Part shown: piece after piece, positions 36,204-45,453 of the stretch
Numbering within the stretch: position 1 is the first letter of the stretch
Layout: every line of letters begins with the position of its first letter
Assembly (NCBI GenBank): GCA_963720765.1
Contig: CAVRGS010000006.1
Location: forward strand, 34,803 to 98,802
From: DASUAS01 sp963720765
GTDB taxonomy: Bacteria > Actinomycetota > Acidimicrobiia > IMCC26256 > DASPTH01
Reading direction: 5' to 3'
Length of the DNA stretch: 64,000 bases
The notes under the pieces: model-generated
What the model was told of the DNA's origin: nothing
Seen by the model: only the letters and a program-made list of their open reading frames with translations
The model's database searches: none
Program-made: the position numbers and the translations under genes

Positions 36204-37343
36204 TCAGATGTTCGACCACTCCTGGTCGAACCAGCGGCGGGCACGGTCGGCACCGAACTGCGACTTGTCGCCGGCCAGCGCCACTGACGGGCCGTCGAGC
36301 GTGCCGACGGGCGGTTGCCCCGGAGCGAACAGCACGTCGACCTTCCCGACCTTGCCGTCACCGAACTCGACGTAGCAGATGCCGCGCCCGTCGTAGCCCT
36401 CGGCGCCGGCTCCGCGGTGACGGGCGACGATCTCGTCGGCGACGACCTTGGCCTGCCCCTCGGAGAACACGCCGGCTTTCGGCGTGCCCACGCTGGTGAC
36501 GTCGCCCACCGCGTAGACGTCGGGGTACGACGTCAGGAGGGTGACGGGATCGACCGGGATCCAACCGTCGACGGTGAGTCCCGACTCGACCACGACCGGC
36601 GGTGCGACGTGCACCGGAACGGCCAGCAACAGATCGAAGGGCATCTCGGAGTCGTCGGTGAGCACCGCGACGTGTCGCGCCGCGTCCACCTCCCGCAGGC
36701 CGCGTTCGGGCATCCAGCTGATCCCGCGTTCCGCGAACGCCCCGAGCAGCGCCCGCGACGCATCGGGCGACGGCGGGACCGGCGCGGGGAAGGGCATCAC
36801 CAGCGTGATCTCCGACCGCTCGCGCACGCCCTTCGCCACGAGCAGGTCGTGCATCATCAATGCGGTCTCGCTCGGGGCCGGCGGGCACTTGAACGGCGGA
36901 CGGGTCACGGCGATGACGACGCGGCCGCCGTCGAACGCCGCGAGCACGTCGCGCAGCGCGAAGGCGCTCGCCTCGGTGTAGAACTCGTTGCCGCCCTCGG
37001 GCAACCCGGGCGTGGCGCTCGGATCGAGATCGGCGCCGAGGCCGATCACGAGGATGTCGCCCTCGAACGTGCCGGCGTCGGTCTCCACCCGCTTGGTGGT
37101 GGGATCGATCGAGCGCACCGCCGCCTGCACGAACTGCACGCCGGGCTTCACGAAGCCCGTGTACGGGTGGAACACCGCGTCGGCCGTGGTGCGCCCGAAC
37201 ATGACGTCGAGCTTCGAGAAGCCGAAGACGAAACCCGGGGACTTGTCGATCAGCACCACGTCGGTGTCGTCGCCGAGCTCCTCCGACAACCGCGTCGACA
37301 GCTCGAGACCGGCGAACCCCGCGCCCAGCACCACGACTCTCAT
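36204..37343 (-). CDS. FAD/NAD(P) disulfide-fold oxidoreductase (sulfide:quinone reductase-like)
   Basis: A 379-aa flavoprotein: VVVLGAGFAGLELSTRLSEE at the start, VIGLGADLDP, RPPFKCPPAPSETALMMHDL, and the second FAD block YPDVYAVGDVTSVGTPKAG. The KCPPAP cysteine is shared with sulfide:quinone reductases and flavocytochrome c dehydrogenases, but a full set of SQR cysteines is not seen, so type-II NADH dehydrogenase-like or persulfide functions are also possible. The ATG at 37343 has GAGGGG 7 nt upstream. Confidence 0.82.
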   Translation of the reverse strand: MRVVVLGAGFAGLELSTRLSEELGDDTDVVLIDKSPGFVFGFSKLDVMFGRTTADAVFHPYTGFVKPGVQFVQAAVRSIDPTTKRVETDAGTFEGDILVIGLGADLDPSATPGLPEGGNEFYTEASAFALRDVLAAFDGGRVVIAVTRPPFKCPPAPSETALMMHDLLVAKGVRERSEITLVMPFPAPVPPSPDASRALLGAFAERGISWMPERGLREVDAARHVAVLTDDSEMPFDLLLAVPVHVAPPVVVESGLTVDGWIPVDPVTLLTSYPDVYAVGDVTSVGTPKAGVFSEGQAKVVADEIVARHRGAGAEGYDGRGICYVEFGDGKVGKVDVLFAPGQPPVGTLDGPSVALAGDKSQFGADRARRWFDQEWSNI

Positions 37344-37454
37344 GTTCACGCCCCTCGTCGGCGACTCCGATGCTTCGACGCTACAGGCGCACCCCGACCT
37401 CGACGACGCCCACGATCGCGCCGACCGTCACGCCCGACGCTCCGACGATCGGCG

Positions 37455-38684
37455 TCAGGCGCGGAGCTCGGCGTCGAGGGAGTCGAGGGTCTCGTGCACC
37501 TCACCGACGAGGTCGCGCACCTGGTCGGCGGCCTGGTCGATGCTCTTCTTGGCCTGGGTGTGGAAGCGCTTGATCGCGGTGTGGCGCTCGAGCGCGCGGG
37601 CGGCGTCGTCGAGCAGGCAGCGCACCCGCTCGAGGTCGACCTCGGCCTCCTCGCTGACCGCCAGACCCTTGCGGACGGTCCAGCGCGCCCACATGTAGGC
37701 GAGGCGCAACGCCGACTCGTCCCCGTCGTCGGGATCGAGCACCGCGATCGCCTTGTCGTCGAAGTGGGCGAACGGCACCGCGGTGGGAGCCTGCTCCTGC
37801 GAGCGGAACACCGCGATGGCCGCGAGCGCGTCTCGGTTGCCCAACGCCTCGTCGAGCTCCGCCATCGTCTTGCGCATGTTGAGCGGGCGGTTCTTCATCT
37901 CGAGCACGAACCGCGCTTCGGTGCCGTGGGTGTCTTCGCGGTTGAGCGTGACCACTTCGTCGCCCACCTGCGACGCACGCGACCCCGACTGCTTGGCGGT
38001 CACCTCGGCGAGGTCGCCGTAGCCCGCCGCCAGCGTGGCGACGCACTCGTCGACCAGGTCCTCGTAGTCGAAGCCCTTGCCGGTGGTCTGCTCGTACACC
38101 TCGTCGGTGGCGTCGAGGATGCCGAGGTGGTCGGTGACCCGGCGCACCTCGTCGGCGATCTCACCCACCTCGCGCTGCACGGTGTCGACCAGCTCCGCCT
38201 TCAGCCGGCCGATGGGGCTGTCGGCGATCTCCGGCGTGATCAGCCCCTTCATGGTGCCGAGCACCAACGACTCGATGTTCGAGAGCACGCTCGACTTCGA
38301 GTCGGCGTCGAACGTGTCGCCCAGCAGCTGTGAGAGCTCGGTGTGGAACGACGACAGCGTGCCCGTGAGCGCGCCGTCCTCCGAGTCGAGCAGGCCGGCC
38401 GACGCGCGCGCGATCTCGTCGACCGCGTCGCTCACCTGCGCTTCGAAGCGCGACTCGAGCACGGAGAACGACCGTTCGATGACGTTCACGTCGACGCTCA
38501 CGTGCGCGGCTCGCAGCGCCCGCGCCCCCACGCGGAGGCAGTGGCCGACCGCGGCGACCGGGTCTTCGGACTCGGCGACCACCCGCACGACCTCGTCGTC
38601 CGCCTCGTCGAGCTCGCGGACGTAGACGACGCCGTCGGCCACGAGGACCCGGCCGGTCTCGAACAGAATCGGTTGTGCACTCAT
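37455..38684 (-). CDS. Coiled-coil protein with a possible PD-(D/E)xK-type core, unrecognised
   Basis: A 409-aa acidic soluble protein. Most of it is predicted helical with heptads (about residues 60-230 and 340-409). In the middle, EDTHGTEARFVLEMKNRPLN resembles an acidic residue followed by E-x-K on a beta strand, as in DUF2130-like nuclease folds. That similarity is by eye only. Start ATG at 38684, with AGGAG 6 nt upstream. It appears monocistronic. No membrane or signal sequence. Confidence 0.65.
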   Translation of the reverse strand: MSAQPILFETGRVLVADGVVYVRELDEADDEVVRVVAESEDPVAAVGHCLRVGARALRAAHVSVDVNVIERSFSVLESRFEAQVSDAVDEIARASAGLLDSEDGALTGTLSSFHTELSQLLGDTFDADSKSSVLSNIESLVLGTMKGLITPEIADSPIGRLKAELVDTVQREVGEIADEVRRVTDHLGILDATDEVYEQTTGKGFDYEDLVDECVATLAAGYGDLAEVTAKQSGSRASQVGDEVVTLNREDTHGTEARFVLEMKNRPLNMRKTMAELDEALGNRDALAAIAVFRSQEQAPTAVPFAHFDDKAIAVLDPDDGDESALRLAYMWARWTVRKGLAVSEEAEVDLERVRCLLDDAARALERHTAIKRFHTQAKKSIDQAADQVRDLVGEVHETLDSLDAELRA

Positions 38685-38699
38685 CGTCATCTCCTGCAC

Positions 38700-38992
38700 T
38701 CGGTGGCGAGCGCCCGCTCGAGCTCAGTGTGCACGGGGGGTGTGACAGTCTTCGGCGACCCCACGACCGTGATGCCCCAAGGGGATGAGCGGTCCTCGTG
38801 CTGGCCGCGTCCGCGGGCCGGTCCCCGGCGTGGCGGGTGGTGCGCTGCGGGTCGCGCTGGTCGCGCTCATGGTGGGCCCGGACCGCGCCGACTCACCCCG
38901 GGCACCGTCGGTGAACGGGCACCGACCTCCTCCTCCCCCCCCCGGACGATCCGACAGGGCGCCGAGCCACCAACCACGGCGACGCCGGCGAT
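38700..38992. other. Intergenic region without a supported gene
   Basis: GC-rich sequence between the coiled-coil gene and the 12-bp repeats. It includes a C9 tract (about 38935-38943). Overlapping open frames here are Arg/Pro-rich with no homology features. No promoter is assigned. Confidence 0.5.
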
Positions 38993-39050
38993 GCCGCGGT
39001 CCAAGCCGCGGTCCAAGCCGCGGTCCAAGCCGCGGTCCAAGCCGCGGTCC
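38993..39050. repeat. 12-bp tandem repeat, 4.8 copies (gccgcggtccaa)
   Basis: Four perfect units plus 10 nt. Each unit contains CCGCGG, so the array can fold on itself. It lies about 100 nt upstream of the promoter of the leader ORF and glycoside hydrolase. Confidence 0.85.
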
Positions 39051-39143
39051 CGTCGGTCGAGTGGGACGTCGGAGGGCCCGCACGCCTGCGAGTGAGCAAC
39101 CACCATCGGAGGTCGACCTCGAACCCGCAGGCACCACCGGTCG

Positions 39144-39149
39144 TAGCAT
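39144..39149 (+). promoter_or_regulatory. Leaderless-type -10 box (TAGCAT)
   Basis: TAGCAT lies 6 nt before the ATG of a 29-codon ORF at 39156 that overlaps the glycoside hydrolase start. Confidence 0.5.
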
Positions 39150-39155
39150 CCCGGC

Positions 39156-39245
39156 ATGGTCGACCACCTCGCGATCGAGCGCCGTGACGTCGCCACCGCG
39201 GCGTCGTGCCACGTCGCGTCCGGGCGCAGCCAGCTCGCTGGATGA
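39156..39245 (+). CDS. 29-codon leader ORF overlapping the glycoside hydrolase gene
   Basis: MVDHLAIERRDVATAASCHV..., ending in TGA that overlaps the hydrolase ATG (ATGA). Supported by the -10 box exactly 6 nt upstream and the coupling overlap. It could instead be the true N-terminus of the hydrolase separated by a one-base sequencing error, as several other genes here show. Confidence 0.45.
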   Translation: MVDHLAIERRDVATAASCHVASGRSQLAG

Positions 39246-40540
39246 CCGACCGCGACGAGCTGATCCGGCGCGCCCGCGCCGTGCTCGACCGCAACCGGGC
39301 CGGCGACCACACGTGCCCGTCGGTGCGGCTGTACCCGCACCAGTGGTTGTGGGACTCGTGCTTCACCGCCATCGGCATCGCCCGCTTCGATCCACCCCGC
39401 GCGGCCGACGAGCTGCGCGCGCTGTTCCGGGGGCAGTGGGACAACGGGATGCTCCCGCACATGATCTTCGCCCCGGGTTCACGCGACGTCGGCAGTCGGC
39501 GCGTGTGGCGCTCGCGCACCCGACCCGGCGCGCCCCGTGACGTCGCGACCACCTGCATCACCCAACCCCCGCTCGTCGCGATGGCGGTCGAGCGCGTCGC
39601 CGCCGCGCTCCCGCGCGACCAGGGAGGTGCATTCGTCGCCGAGCTCGCGCCGAAGGTCCTCGCCTACCACCGCTGGCTGTTCCGCGCGCGGCGCGTCGAG
39701 GGCTCGCCGCTGATCACGCTCATCCATCCGTGGGAGTGCGGTCTCGACTCGACCCCGCCGTGGATGCGGGCACTCGCGGAGATGCGCATGCCCTGGTGGA
39801 TCCGCACCGCGGAGAAGTTGCGGCTCGCGTCGCTGCTCCGCTCGCTGCGCTACGACACGCGCCAACTTCCCGCCAGCGAACGTGCGTCCGACGACGACGG
39901 CCTGCGCATGCTCGCACTCGCGGTGCATCTGGCGCGCCACGACTTCGACCTCGCGCGCATCCCGCGCGACGACCGCGCCGTCCTCGTGGAGGACCTCGCG
40001 TTCAACGCGTTCTTCGCCGCCGCCAACCAGTCGCTGCGCGCGCTCTGCGCTGACGTGGGCGACCTGGACCCACTGATCGACGCGCAGGCGGAGGCACTCG
40101 AGCTCCTCTGGCACGCGCCCACGCACGAGTACTGCTCCCGCCACGCGGTGACGCACGCGCCGATGAGCGACCGGACCATCGCCACCTTCCTCCCCCTCCT
40201 GACGACCGGAGCGCACCGTGACGAGCTCGTCGCCCGGCTGCGGGATCCCGCCGCGTACTGGTCGGCGCACCCGGTGCCGAGCGTCCCGCTCGAGGCCCGC
40301 CACTTCCAGGACCACCGCTACTGGGCCGGTCCCACGTGGGTGAACACGAACTGGACCATCATCCGAGCCCTCGAACGACGGGGATCTCCGGACCTCGCCT
40401 CCGACCTCCGGGAGCGCACGATCCGGATGGTGGCAGAAGGGGGCTTCGCCGAGTACTTCTCGCCGACCACCGGTGCCGGCCACGGCGCGCCCGACTTCTC
40501 CTGGACCGCCGCGCTCACCATCGATCTCGCGTCCGACTGA
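39242..40540 (+). CDS. (alpha/alpha)6-barrel glycoside hydrolase-like protein (GH63/MGH type)
   Basis: A 432-aa soluble protein: LYPHQWLWDSCFTAIGIARF near residue 35, GQWDNGMLPHMIF, HPWECGLDSTP, NAFFAAANQSLRAL and YWAGPTWVNTNWTIIRALER, then DFSWTAALTIDLASD at the end. These Trp/Asp/Glu-rich blocks match the glucosidase/mannosylglycerate-hydrolase barrel family. A role in trehalose, glucosylglycerate or glycogen turnover is plausible; the substrate is not determined. No signal peptide. Start at 39242 overlaps the leader ORF. Confidence 0.85.
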   Translation: MTDRDELIRRARAVLDRNRAGDHTCPSVRLYPHQWLWDSCFTAIGIARFDPPRAADELRALFRGQWDNGMLPHMIFAPGSRDVGSRRVWRSRTRPGAPRDVATTCITQPPLVAMAVERVAAALPRDQGGAFVAELAPKVLAYHRWLFRARRVEGSPLITLIHPWECGLDSTPPWMRALAEMRMPWWIRTAEKLRLASLLRSLRYDTRQLPASERASDDDGLRMLALAVHLARHDFDLARIPRDDRAVLVEDLAFNAFFAAANQSLRALCADVGDLDPLIDAQAEALELLWHAPTHEYCSRHAVTHAPMSDRTIATFLPLLTTGAHRDELVARLRDPAAYWSAHPVPSVPLEARHFQDHRYWAGPTWVNTNWTIIRALERRGSPDLASDLRERTIRMVAEGGFAEYFSPTTGAGHGAPDFSWTAALTIDLASD

Positions 40541-40541
40541 C

Positions 40542-43517
40542 TCAGCCGGCGTCGAGCTCGCGCAGGGTGAAGCGCACCACTTCGTCGTCGCTGAGGGTAC
40601 GACCGAGCTCGACGGCGTCGGCGAGCACGGTGGGGTCGAGCCGCTCCGTCACCCTCTTCACGACCATCGCGAACTCGTCGGCGCTCGAGGGCTCCAGCGG
40701 CAGCGCGACGATCGCGCCCGCCGACTCGAGCGCGCCGTAGAGCACCGCGGCGGGCTCGTCGCGCTCGAGCGACGCGAGGATGGCGGCGACGTAGCGCAAC
40801 GAGAGCCAGAGGTTGGCGGAGTCGCTGCCGCGGAACCACGTGTCGATGACGTCGCGGTACCCGGCCAACGCGCCGACCGGGTCGCCCTGCTGCGACCGAA
40901 TCCAGAGGCTCTCGGTGAGTGCGAAGGCGCGGATCCACCGGTTGCCCACCGATTCGCCGCGCTCCGCACTGCGGTTGAACAGCGCGAGCGCCCGCGCCGG
41001 ATCGTCGGCGGCCACCGAGATCGCACGCGCGTAGTCGGCGAGCGCCAACGCAGTGGGGCTCCCGCTCTCGATCGCCGCCGCCGCGCTCTGCGCCGCGAAC
41101 TCTCGCGCGCGGTCGAGATCACCGATCGACGTCTGCGCCACCGCGCACATGTAGTAGGCGTGCGCCAGGATCGCCGGCGCGTTCGGTGGCGCGCGCCGCC
41201 GAGATCATCTGCTCCATCAACGCGATCGCTTCGGCCTGCTGCAGACGGAAGAAGTAGGCGTTGCCCAGCGCGCGCTCGGCCAGGCCCGCGGTGAGCGACC
41301 CCAGACGCTCCGCCTCGGCGGCGGCGAGGCGGCCGACCTCGATGGCGGTCTCGAGGTCGCCGCGCACGAAGTGGCCGTACGCGACCACGCCCAGCAAGAC
41401 CGGGTAGAGCTCGTGCTCGCTCGCGCCGGGCATGGCGACGGTCACGTCGGCCCACGTCAGGTGCTCGTAGCGGATGCGTCGCCACGCGTACTCGCGCACG
41501 CCGATCACGATGCGGACAGCGGAGTCGACGTCGCCGGCCGCGACTGCGGCGCGATGGGCGTCGCGCACGTCGTCGAAGCTGGCGGTGAGCTCCTGCATCC
41601 ACTGGCCCTCGTGCGGGCCGTTGAGCCCGCGCGCGGCCTCGCGCGACATCTCTGCGTGCACCGCGACGTGCGCCCTGCGGATGGCGTCGGCATCGGGGCG
41701 CGTCGAGAGCTGTTCACGACCGAACTCGCGCAGCGTCTCGAGCAACCGGAACCGACCGCCCTGCGTCGCCAGCATCGACTTGTCGACCAGCACGCCGAGC
41801 AACCCGGCGATGTCGCGCTCGTCGAGGCCGCCCACCTCGCCGTGAGTGTCGGCCGCGACGCGTTCGGCCTGTTCGAGCACGAAGGGCCCCGCGAACACCG
41901 ACAATCGGTCGAAGAGCAGCTGCTCGACCGGCGTCAACAGGTCGTACGACCACTCGACCAGGTCGCGCAGCGTGCGGTGGCGGGGGTCGGTGGCCCGGCG
42001 TGATCCCGCGAGCACGCGGAAGCGCTCGGGGAGTCGTTCGGCGAGCTGTGTCGGGCTCATCGAGCGCATGCGCGCGGCAGCGAGCTCGAGGGCGAGCGGC
42101 ACGCCGTCGAGCCGGATGCACAGCTCGGCGACGGCTTCGTGGTTTCCGTCGTCCAGGGCGAAGTCGGGTTGGGCGGAACGAGCCCGTTCCACGAACAGCT
42201 GCACCGCCGCCACCTGTTGCAGTTCGGCGAGCGGGAGATCGACCCGCGCCGGCACCGGCAGGGGCGGCACCGACCACACCACCTCGGCCGGGATGCCGAG
42301 CGGCTCGCGGCTGGTGGCCAGCACCTGCACGTCGGGGCACCACTGCAACACCTGCTCCACCAGTTCGCTGGTGGTGTCGAGGACGTGCTCGCAGTTGTCG
42401 AGCACGAGCAGCACCGACTGCGGCCCCAACACCTCCACGATCGACTCGTCGAGGGAGCGGTTCGCTCGCTGTTGCACGTCGAGCGCGGCGGCGACCGCGG
42501 CCGAGACCGCACCTTCGTCGCGCACGGGGGCCAGCTCGACCAGCCGCACCCCGTCGGCGAACTGGTCGGCGATCATCCCGGCGAGCCGGTGGGCCAGGCG
42601 CGTCTTGCCCACGCCACCGGGACCGAAGAGCGTGAGGATGCGACCGGTCTCCAGCAGTCGCCCCGCCATCTCGAGGTCGCGCTCGCGCCCGACGAGCACC
42701 GTCGTCTCCATCGGCAGGGTGTCGCGCCCGCTGCTGGCGCGTTCGCGCTCGGCGGACATGACGGGCGCGGTCCACGTGAGCGTGTCGGACTCCTCGAGGA
42801 TCGCGGCTTCGAGCGCGCGCAGCTCGGCGGACGGTTCGAGGCCGAGGTCGTCGCGCAACGTGGCACCGAACCGATGCGCCACCCGCAACGCTTCGGCCTG
42901 GCGACCCGACCGGTAGAGCGCGAGCATCGCCTGGCGGGCGAACTGCTCGCGCAGCGGGTGTTCGAGCATGAGCGCATCGACCTCGCTCACCACCTCGTGA
43001 TGACGACCCACGCGCAGTTGGGCGTCGACCCGCACCTCGGCGGCGACGAGGCGCAGCTCCTCCAAGCCGCACCGCCTCGGGTCGGATCCAGTCGGTCTCG
43101 GCGAACTCGGCGAACGCGTCGCCCCGCCACTCGGCCATGGCGGCGTCGAGCCGGTCGAGCGCGGCCACGGGATCCGTGGTCAGGAGGTCTCGGCCCTCGG
43201 CGAGTCCGAGCTCGAAGCGGCCCGCGTCGACCGCGGTGTCGACCACCTCGAGCACGTAGCCGGGGGCCCGGTTCACCAGCGTGGCGGTGGCGTCGAGCTC
43301 GACGAACCGGCGCAGGCGCGAGACGTAGCTCTGGAGGGTGGCGGCGGCGGAGTCGGGCGCCGTCGTCCCACAGCACCTCGCAGAGGCGGTCGGTCGACAC
43401 CACCGAGTTCCGGTAGGCGAGCAGGACCGCGAGGAGACGCCGCGGCATCCCTCCCCCGAGGGGCAGGAGCGCGGTGCCATCGACGATTCCGACCGACCCG
43501 AGGACGCGAAAGTCCAC
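40542..43517 (-). CDS. SARP/AfsR-type regulator (BTAD + NB-ARC ATPase + TPR), split by three +1 indels
   Basis: Repaired near 43360, 43064 and 41186, this is about 990 aa. Winged helix FRVLGSVGIVDGTALLPLGG and YVSRLRRFVELDATATLVNR, then a bacterial transcriptional activation domain (LRVAHRFGATLRDDLGLEPS). The ATPase has LFGPGGVGKTRLAHRLAG and VLLVLDNCEHVLD. The rest is TPR-like helices to RFTLRELDAG. Such proteins activate nearby genes in response to nucleotide-driven oligomerisation. It converges on the glycoside hydrolase and is divergent from a methyltransferase gene, possible targets. GTG at 43517. Confidence 0.85.
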
Positions 43518-43657
43518 GTCAGCAGTCTGCCCGACGCCCTTGCAAGGTGCTTGTCCAGCGCTTGCCCGTCGACCTCCCCGGGACGCGCAAGGGCCGCGCT
43601 GCACGGTGTGCAGGCCAGGGACGACCGAGGCAGGTCGGGGACGACCGAGGAGGAGAC

Positions 43658-44479
43658 ATGGCAGCGAACGCGAACCAGGAGCTCTGGGAGAAGGGCGACT
43701 TCACCCGCATCGCAGCGACGATGCGCGACAGCGGCGAGGAGCTCGTGAAGGAGCTCGGCATCACCAACGGGATGGCCGTCCTCGACCTCGGCAGCGGTGA
43801 CGGCACGACCGCGCTGCCCGCAGCCCGACTCGGCGCCGAGGTGGTGGTCGATCGACATCGCCCGCAACCTGGTGGACGCCGGAGCTCGGCGCGCGGCGGA
43901 CGAGGGCCTCGACCAACATCCGCTTCGAGCAGGGCGACGCCAGCCATCTCGACGCGGTGGCCGACGACTCGTTCGACCTCGTCGTCAGCATCTTCGGGGC
44001 GATGTTCGCCCCCGACCCGTTCGCGGTGGCCGCAGAGATGGTGCGGGTGACGAAGCCCGGCGGTCGCATCGTGATGGGCAACTGGATCCCGGGCGACCCC
44101 ACGCTGGTCGCGCAGATCCTCGAGATCAGCGCGGCGTACGCCCCGCCGCCCGCCGAGGGGTTCGTGAGCCCGGTGACCTGGGGCGTGGAGGAGCAGGTGG
44201 TCGAGCGGTTCACCGCCGCGGGCGTGCCGGCGTCACACATCACCTGCGAACGCGCCACCTACACGTTCGACTTCCCGGGATCGACGAGCGAACTGGTCGC
44301 GATGTTCCGCTCGTACTACGGGCCGACGATGAACGCGTTCGCGGCGGCGGAGCAGCACGGGCGAGCCCTCGAGCTCCAACGTGAGCTCGAGGAGCTGTTC
44401 AGCCGCGCAGAACACGACCGGGACCGACGACGCCACCGTCATCCCGGCCACCTTCTTGCAGGTGACCGTCACGGTCTGA
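43658..44479 (+). CDS. Class-I SAM-dependent methyltransferase, split by three +1 indels
   Basis: Repaired near 43848, 43911 and 44406 this is 272 aa: NQELWEKGDFTRIAATMRDS, SAM motif VLDLGSGDGTTALPAARLG, SIDIARNLVDAG, DSFDLVVSIFGAMFAPDPF, RVTKPGGRIVMGNW and a C-terminal HGRALELQRELEELFSRQN. UbiE/COQ5-like; the substrate is unknown. ATG at 43658 follows GAGGAGGAG. Divergent from the SARP regulator. A CCAA microsatellite begins right after its stop. Confidence 0.85.
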
Positions 44480-44480
44480 A

Positions 44481-44523
44481 CCCCAACCCAACCCAACCAA
44501 CCAACCAACCAACCAACCAACCA
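44481..44523. repeat. CCCAA/CCAA microsatellite between methyltransferase and tautomerase genes
   Basis: Seven perfect CCAA units (44493-44520) preceded by CCCAA units, starting 2 nt after the methyltransferase stop and ending 4 nt before the AAGGAGAGGAG ribosome-binding site of the tautomerase. It is slippage-prone in position and unit length. Confidence 0.9.
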
Positions 44524-44541
44524 CAAGGAGAGGAGCAAGCC

Positions 44542-44758
44542 ATGCCGTTCGTGAACGTGAAGCTGATCAAGGGTGTGTTCGACGACAACCAGAAGCAGGA
44601 GATGCTGACCCGTCTCACCGAGACGATGGTCGACATCGAGGGCGAGGCCATGCGCCCCGTCACCTGGGTGACCATCGAAGAGGTCGCCAGCGGCGAGTGG
44701 AGCCGTCGGCGGCAAGGCGCTCACCACGCAGGACGTCAAGGACCTGCAGGCGAGCTGA
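44542..44758 (+). CDS. 4-oxalocrotonate tautomerase-family protein, split by one +1 indel
   Basis: Repaired near 44704 this is 71 aa: Pro at position 2 (MPFVNVKLIKGVFDDNQKQE), the catalytic proline of the family, then LTETMVDIEGEAMRPVTWVT, VASGEWSVGGKALTTQDVKD and a short tail. A strong SD (AAGGAGAGGAG) lies 7 nt upstream, directly after the CCAA repeat. Substrate unknown. Confidence 0.82.
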
Positions 44759-44763
44759 TCGCC

Positions 44764-45298
44764 ATGTCCCCCCGACTCGAACTGGTGACGAGCCGCGGTC
44801 CCGGGCACGGGCCCGGTCTGGTGCTGCGGCCTGCGGTGCCCGACGACGCACCGCGGCTCGTCGCCATGTTCGAGCGGTGCAGCCCGGCTTCGCGCTACGG
44901 CCGGTTCCTCGCACCGCTCGCGCACTTCCCCGCCTCCCATCTCGTCGACGTCGTGCGCTCGTCGCCGATCCGGCGTTCGTGGGTGATCGACGACGTCACC
45001 ACCGGCAACGTCGTCGGCGTCGGCAGCTGGTTCCGCAACGGCGGTGACACTGCGCCGAGGTGGGCCTGCTCGTCGAGGACGAGTGGCAGCGTCAAGGCCA
45101 CGGCCCGCGCTGCTCGACACGCTGGTCGACAGCGCACGGCACGCCGGCGTCACGACCTTCGTCGCGCACTCGCTCGCCGACTCACGCCACGTCCACCGCA
45201 TGCTCCGCCGTCTCGGGCCGACCACCACCGAGTGCGCAGGCCACGTCTGCACCATGCGTCTGTCGCTCGACCATGCCGCCGACGCCCTCGTGGGCTGA
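44764..45298 (+). CDS. GNAT-family N-acetyltransferase, split by two -1 indels
   Basis: Repaired by adding one base near 45052 and one near 45108, this is 178 aa: GLVLRPAVPDDAPRLVAMFE, VVGVGSWFRN, then VGLLVEDEWQRQGHGPALL, which carries the acetyl-CoA loop (QRQGHG), and VTTFVAHSLADSRHVHRML. The target is unknown. It starts 5 nt after the tautomerase stop, so the two may be co-transcribed. These are the only two losses among the resolved indels. Confidence 0.78.
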
Positions 45299-45349
45299 CC
45301 CGCCGTCCAGGAAGCACCGACGGCGCGGACGCGCGTGCTGGCGCCCCTC

Positions 45350-45432
45350 TGACACCCATCGGTTGACACGCATCCGCTGACACCATCCGCTGACACCCAT
45401 CCGCTGACACCCATCCGCTGACACCCATCCGC
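45350..45432. repeat. Six 14-bp direct repeats upstream of the ATPase-cyclase gene
   Basis: Units of TGACACCCATCCGC at 45350, 45364, 45378 (13 nt), 45391, 45405 and 45419; the last three are identical. Each contains CTGACA or TTGACA, close to the -35 consensus. The last one is 18 nt from the TACGCT -10 box. The array ends 21 nt before the start codon. Confidence 0.92.
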
Positions 45433-45447
45433 GCCGACTTGTACGCT
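45418..45447 (+). promoter_or_regulatory. Promoter of the ATPase-cyclase gene
   Basis: -35 CTGACA (45418-45423), 18-nt spacer, -10 TACGCT (45442-45447), then 6 nt to the ATG at 45454: a leaderless-type promoter whose -35 is part of the repeat array. Confidence 0.6.
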
Positions 45448-45453
45448 CGGCCG

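Noticed and set aside
36204..37343. Calling the flavoprotein a true sulfide:quinone reductase
   Set aside because: Only the KCPPAP cysteine region matches; the full catalytic cysteine set is not visible, so only a family-level call is made.
38993..39050. CRISPR-like array at the 12-bp repeats, and at the 14-bp repeats (45350)
   Set aside because: Units are directly adjacent with no unique spacers, and no cas genes are present.
38785..39540. Open frames spanning the 38.7-39.2 kb gap on both strands
   Set aside because: Arg/Pro-rich, run through the 12-bp repeats and overlap the glycoside hydrolase; no start signals or motifs.
44481..44523. CCAA repeat as part of the methyltransferase coding region
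   Set aside because: The continuous frame through it exists only because of the upstream +1 indel; the repaired frame stops at TGA 44477-44479 before the repeat.
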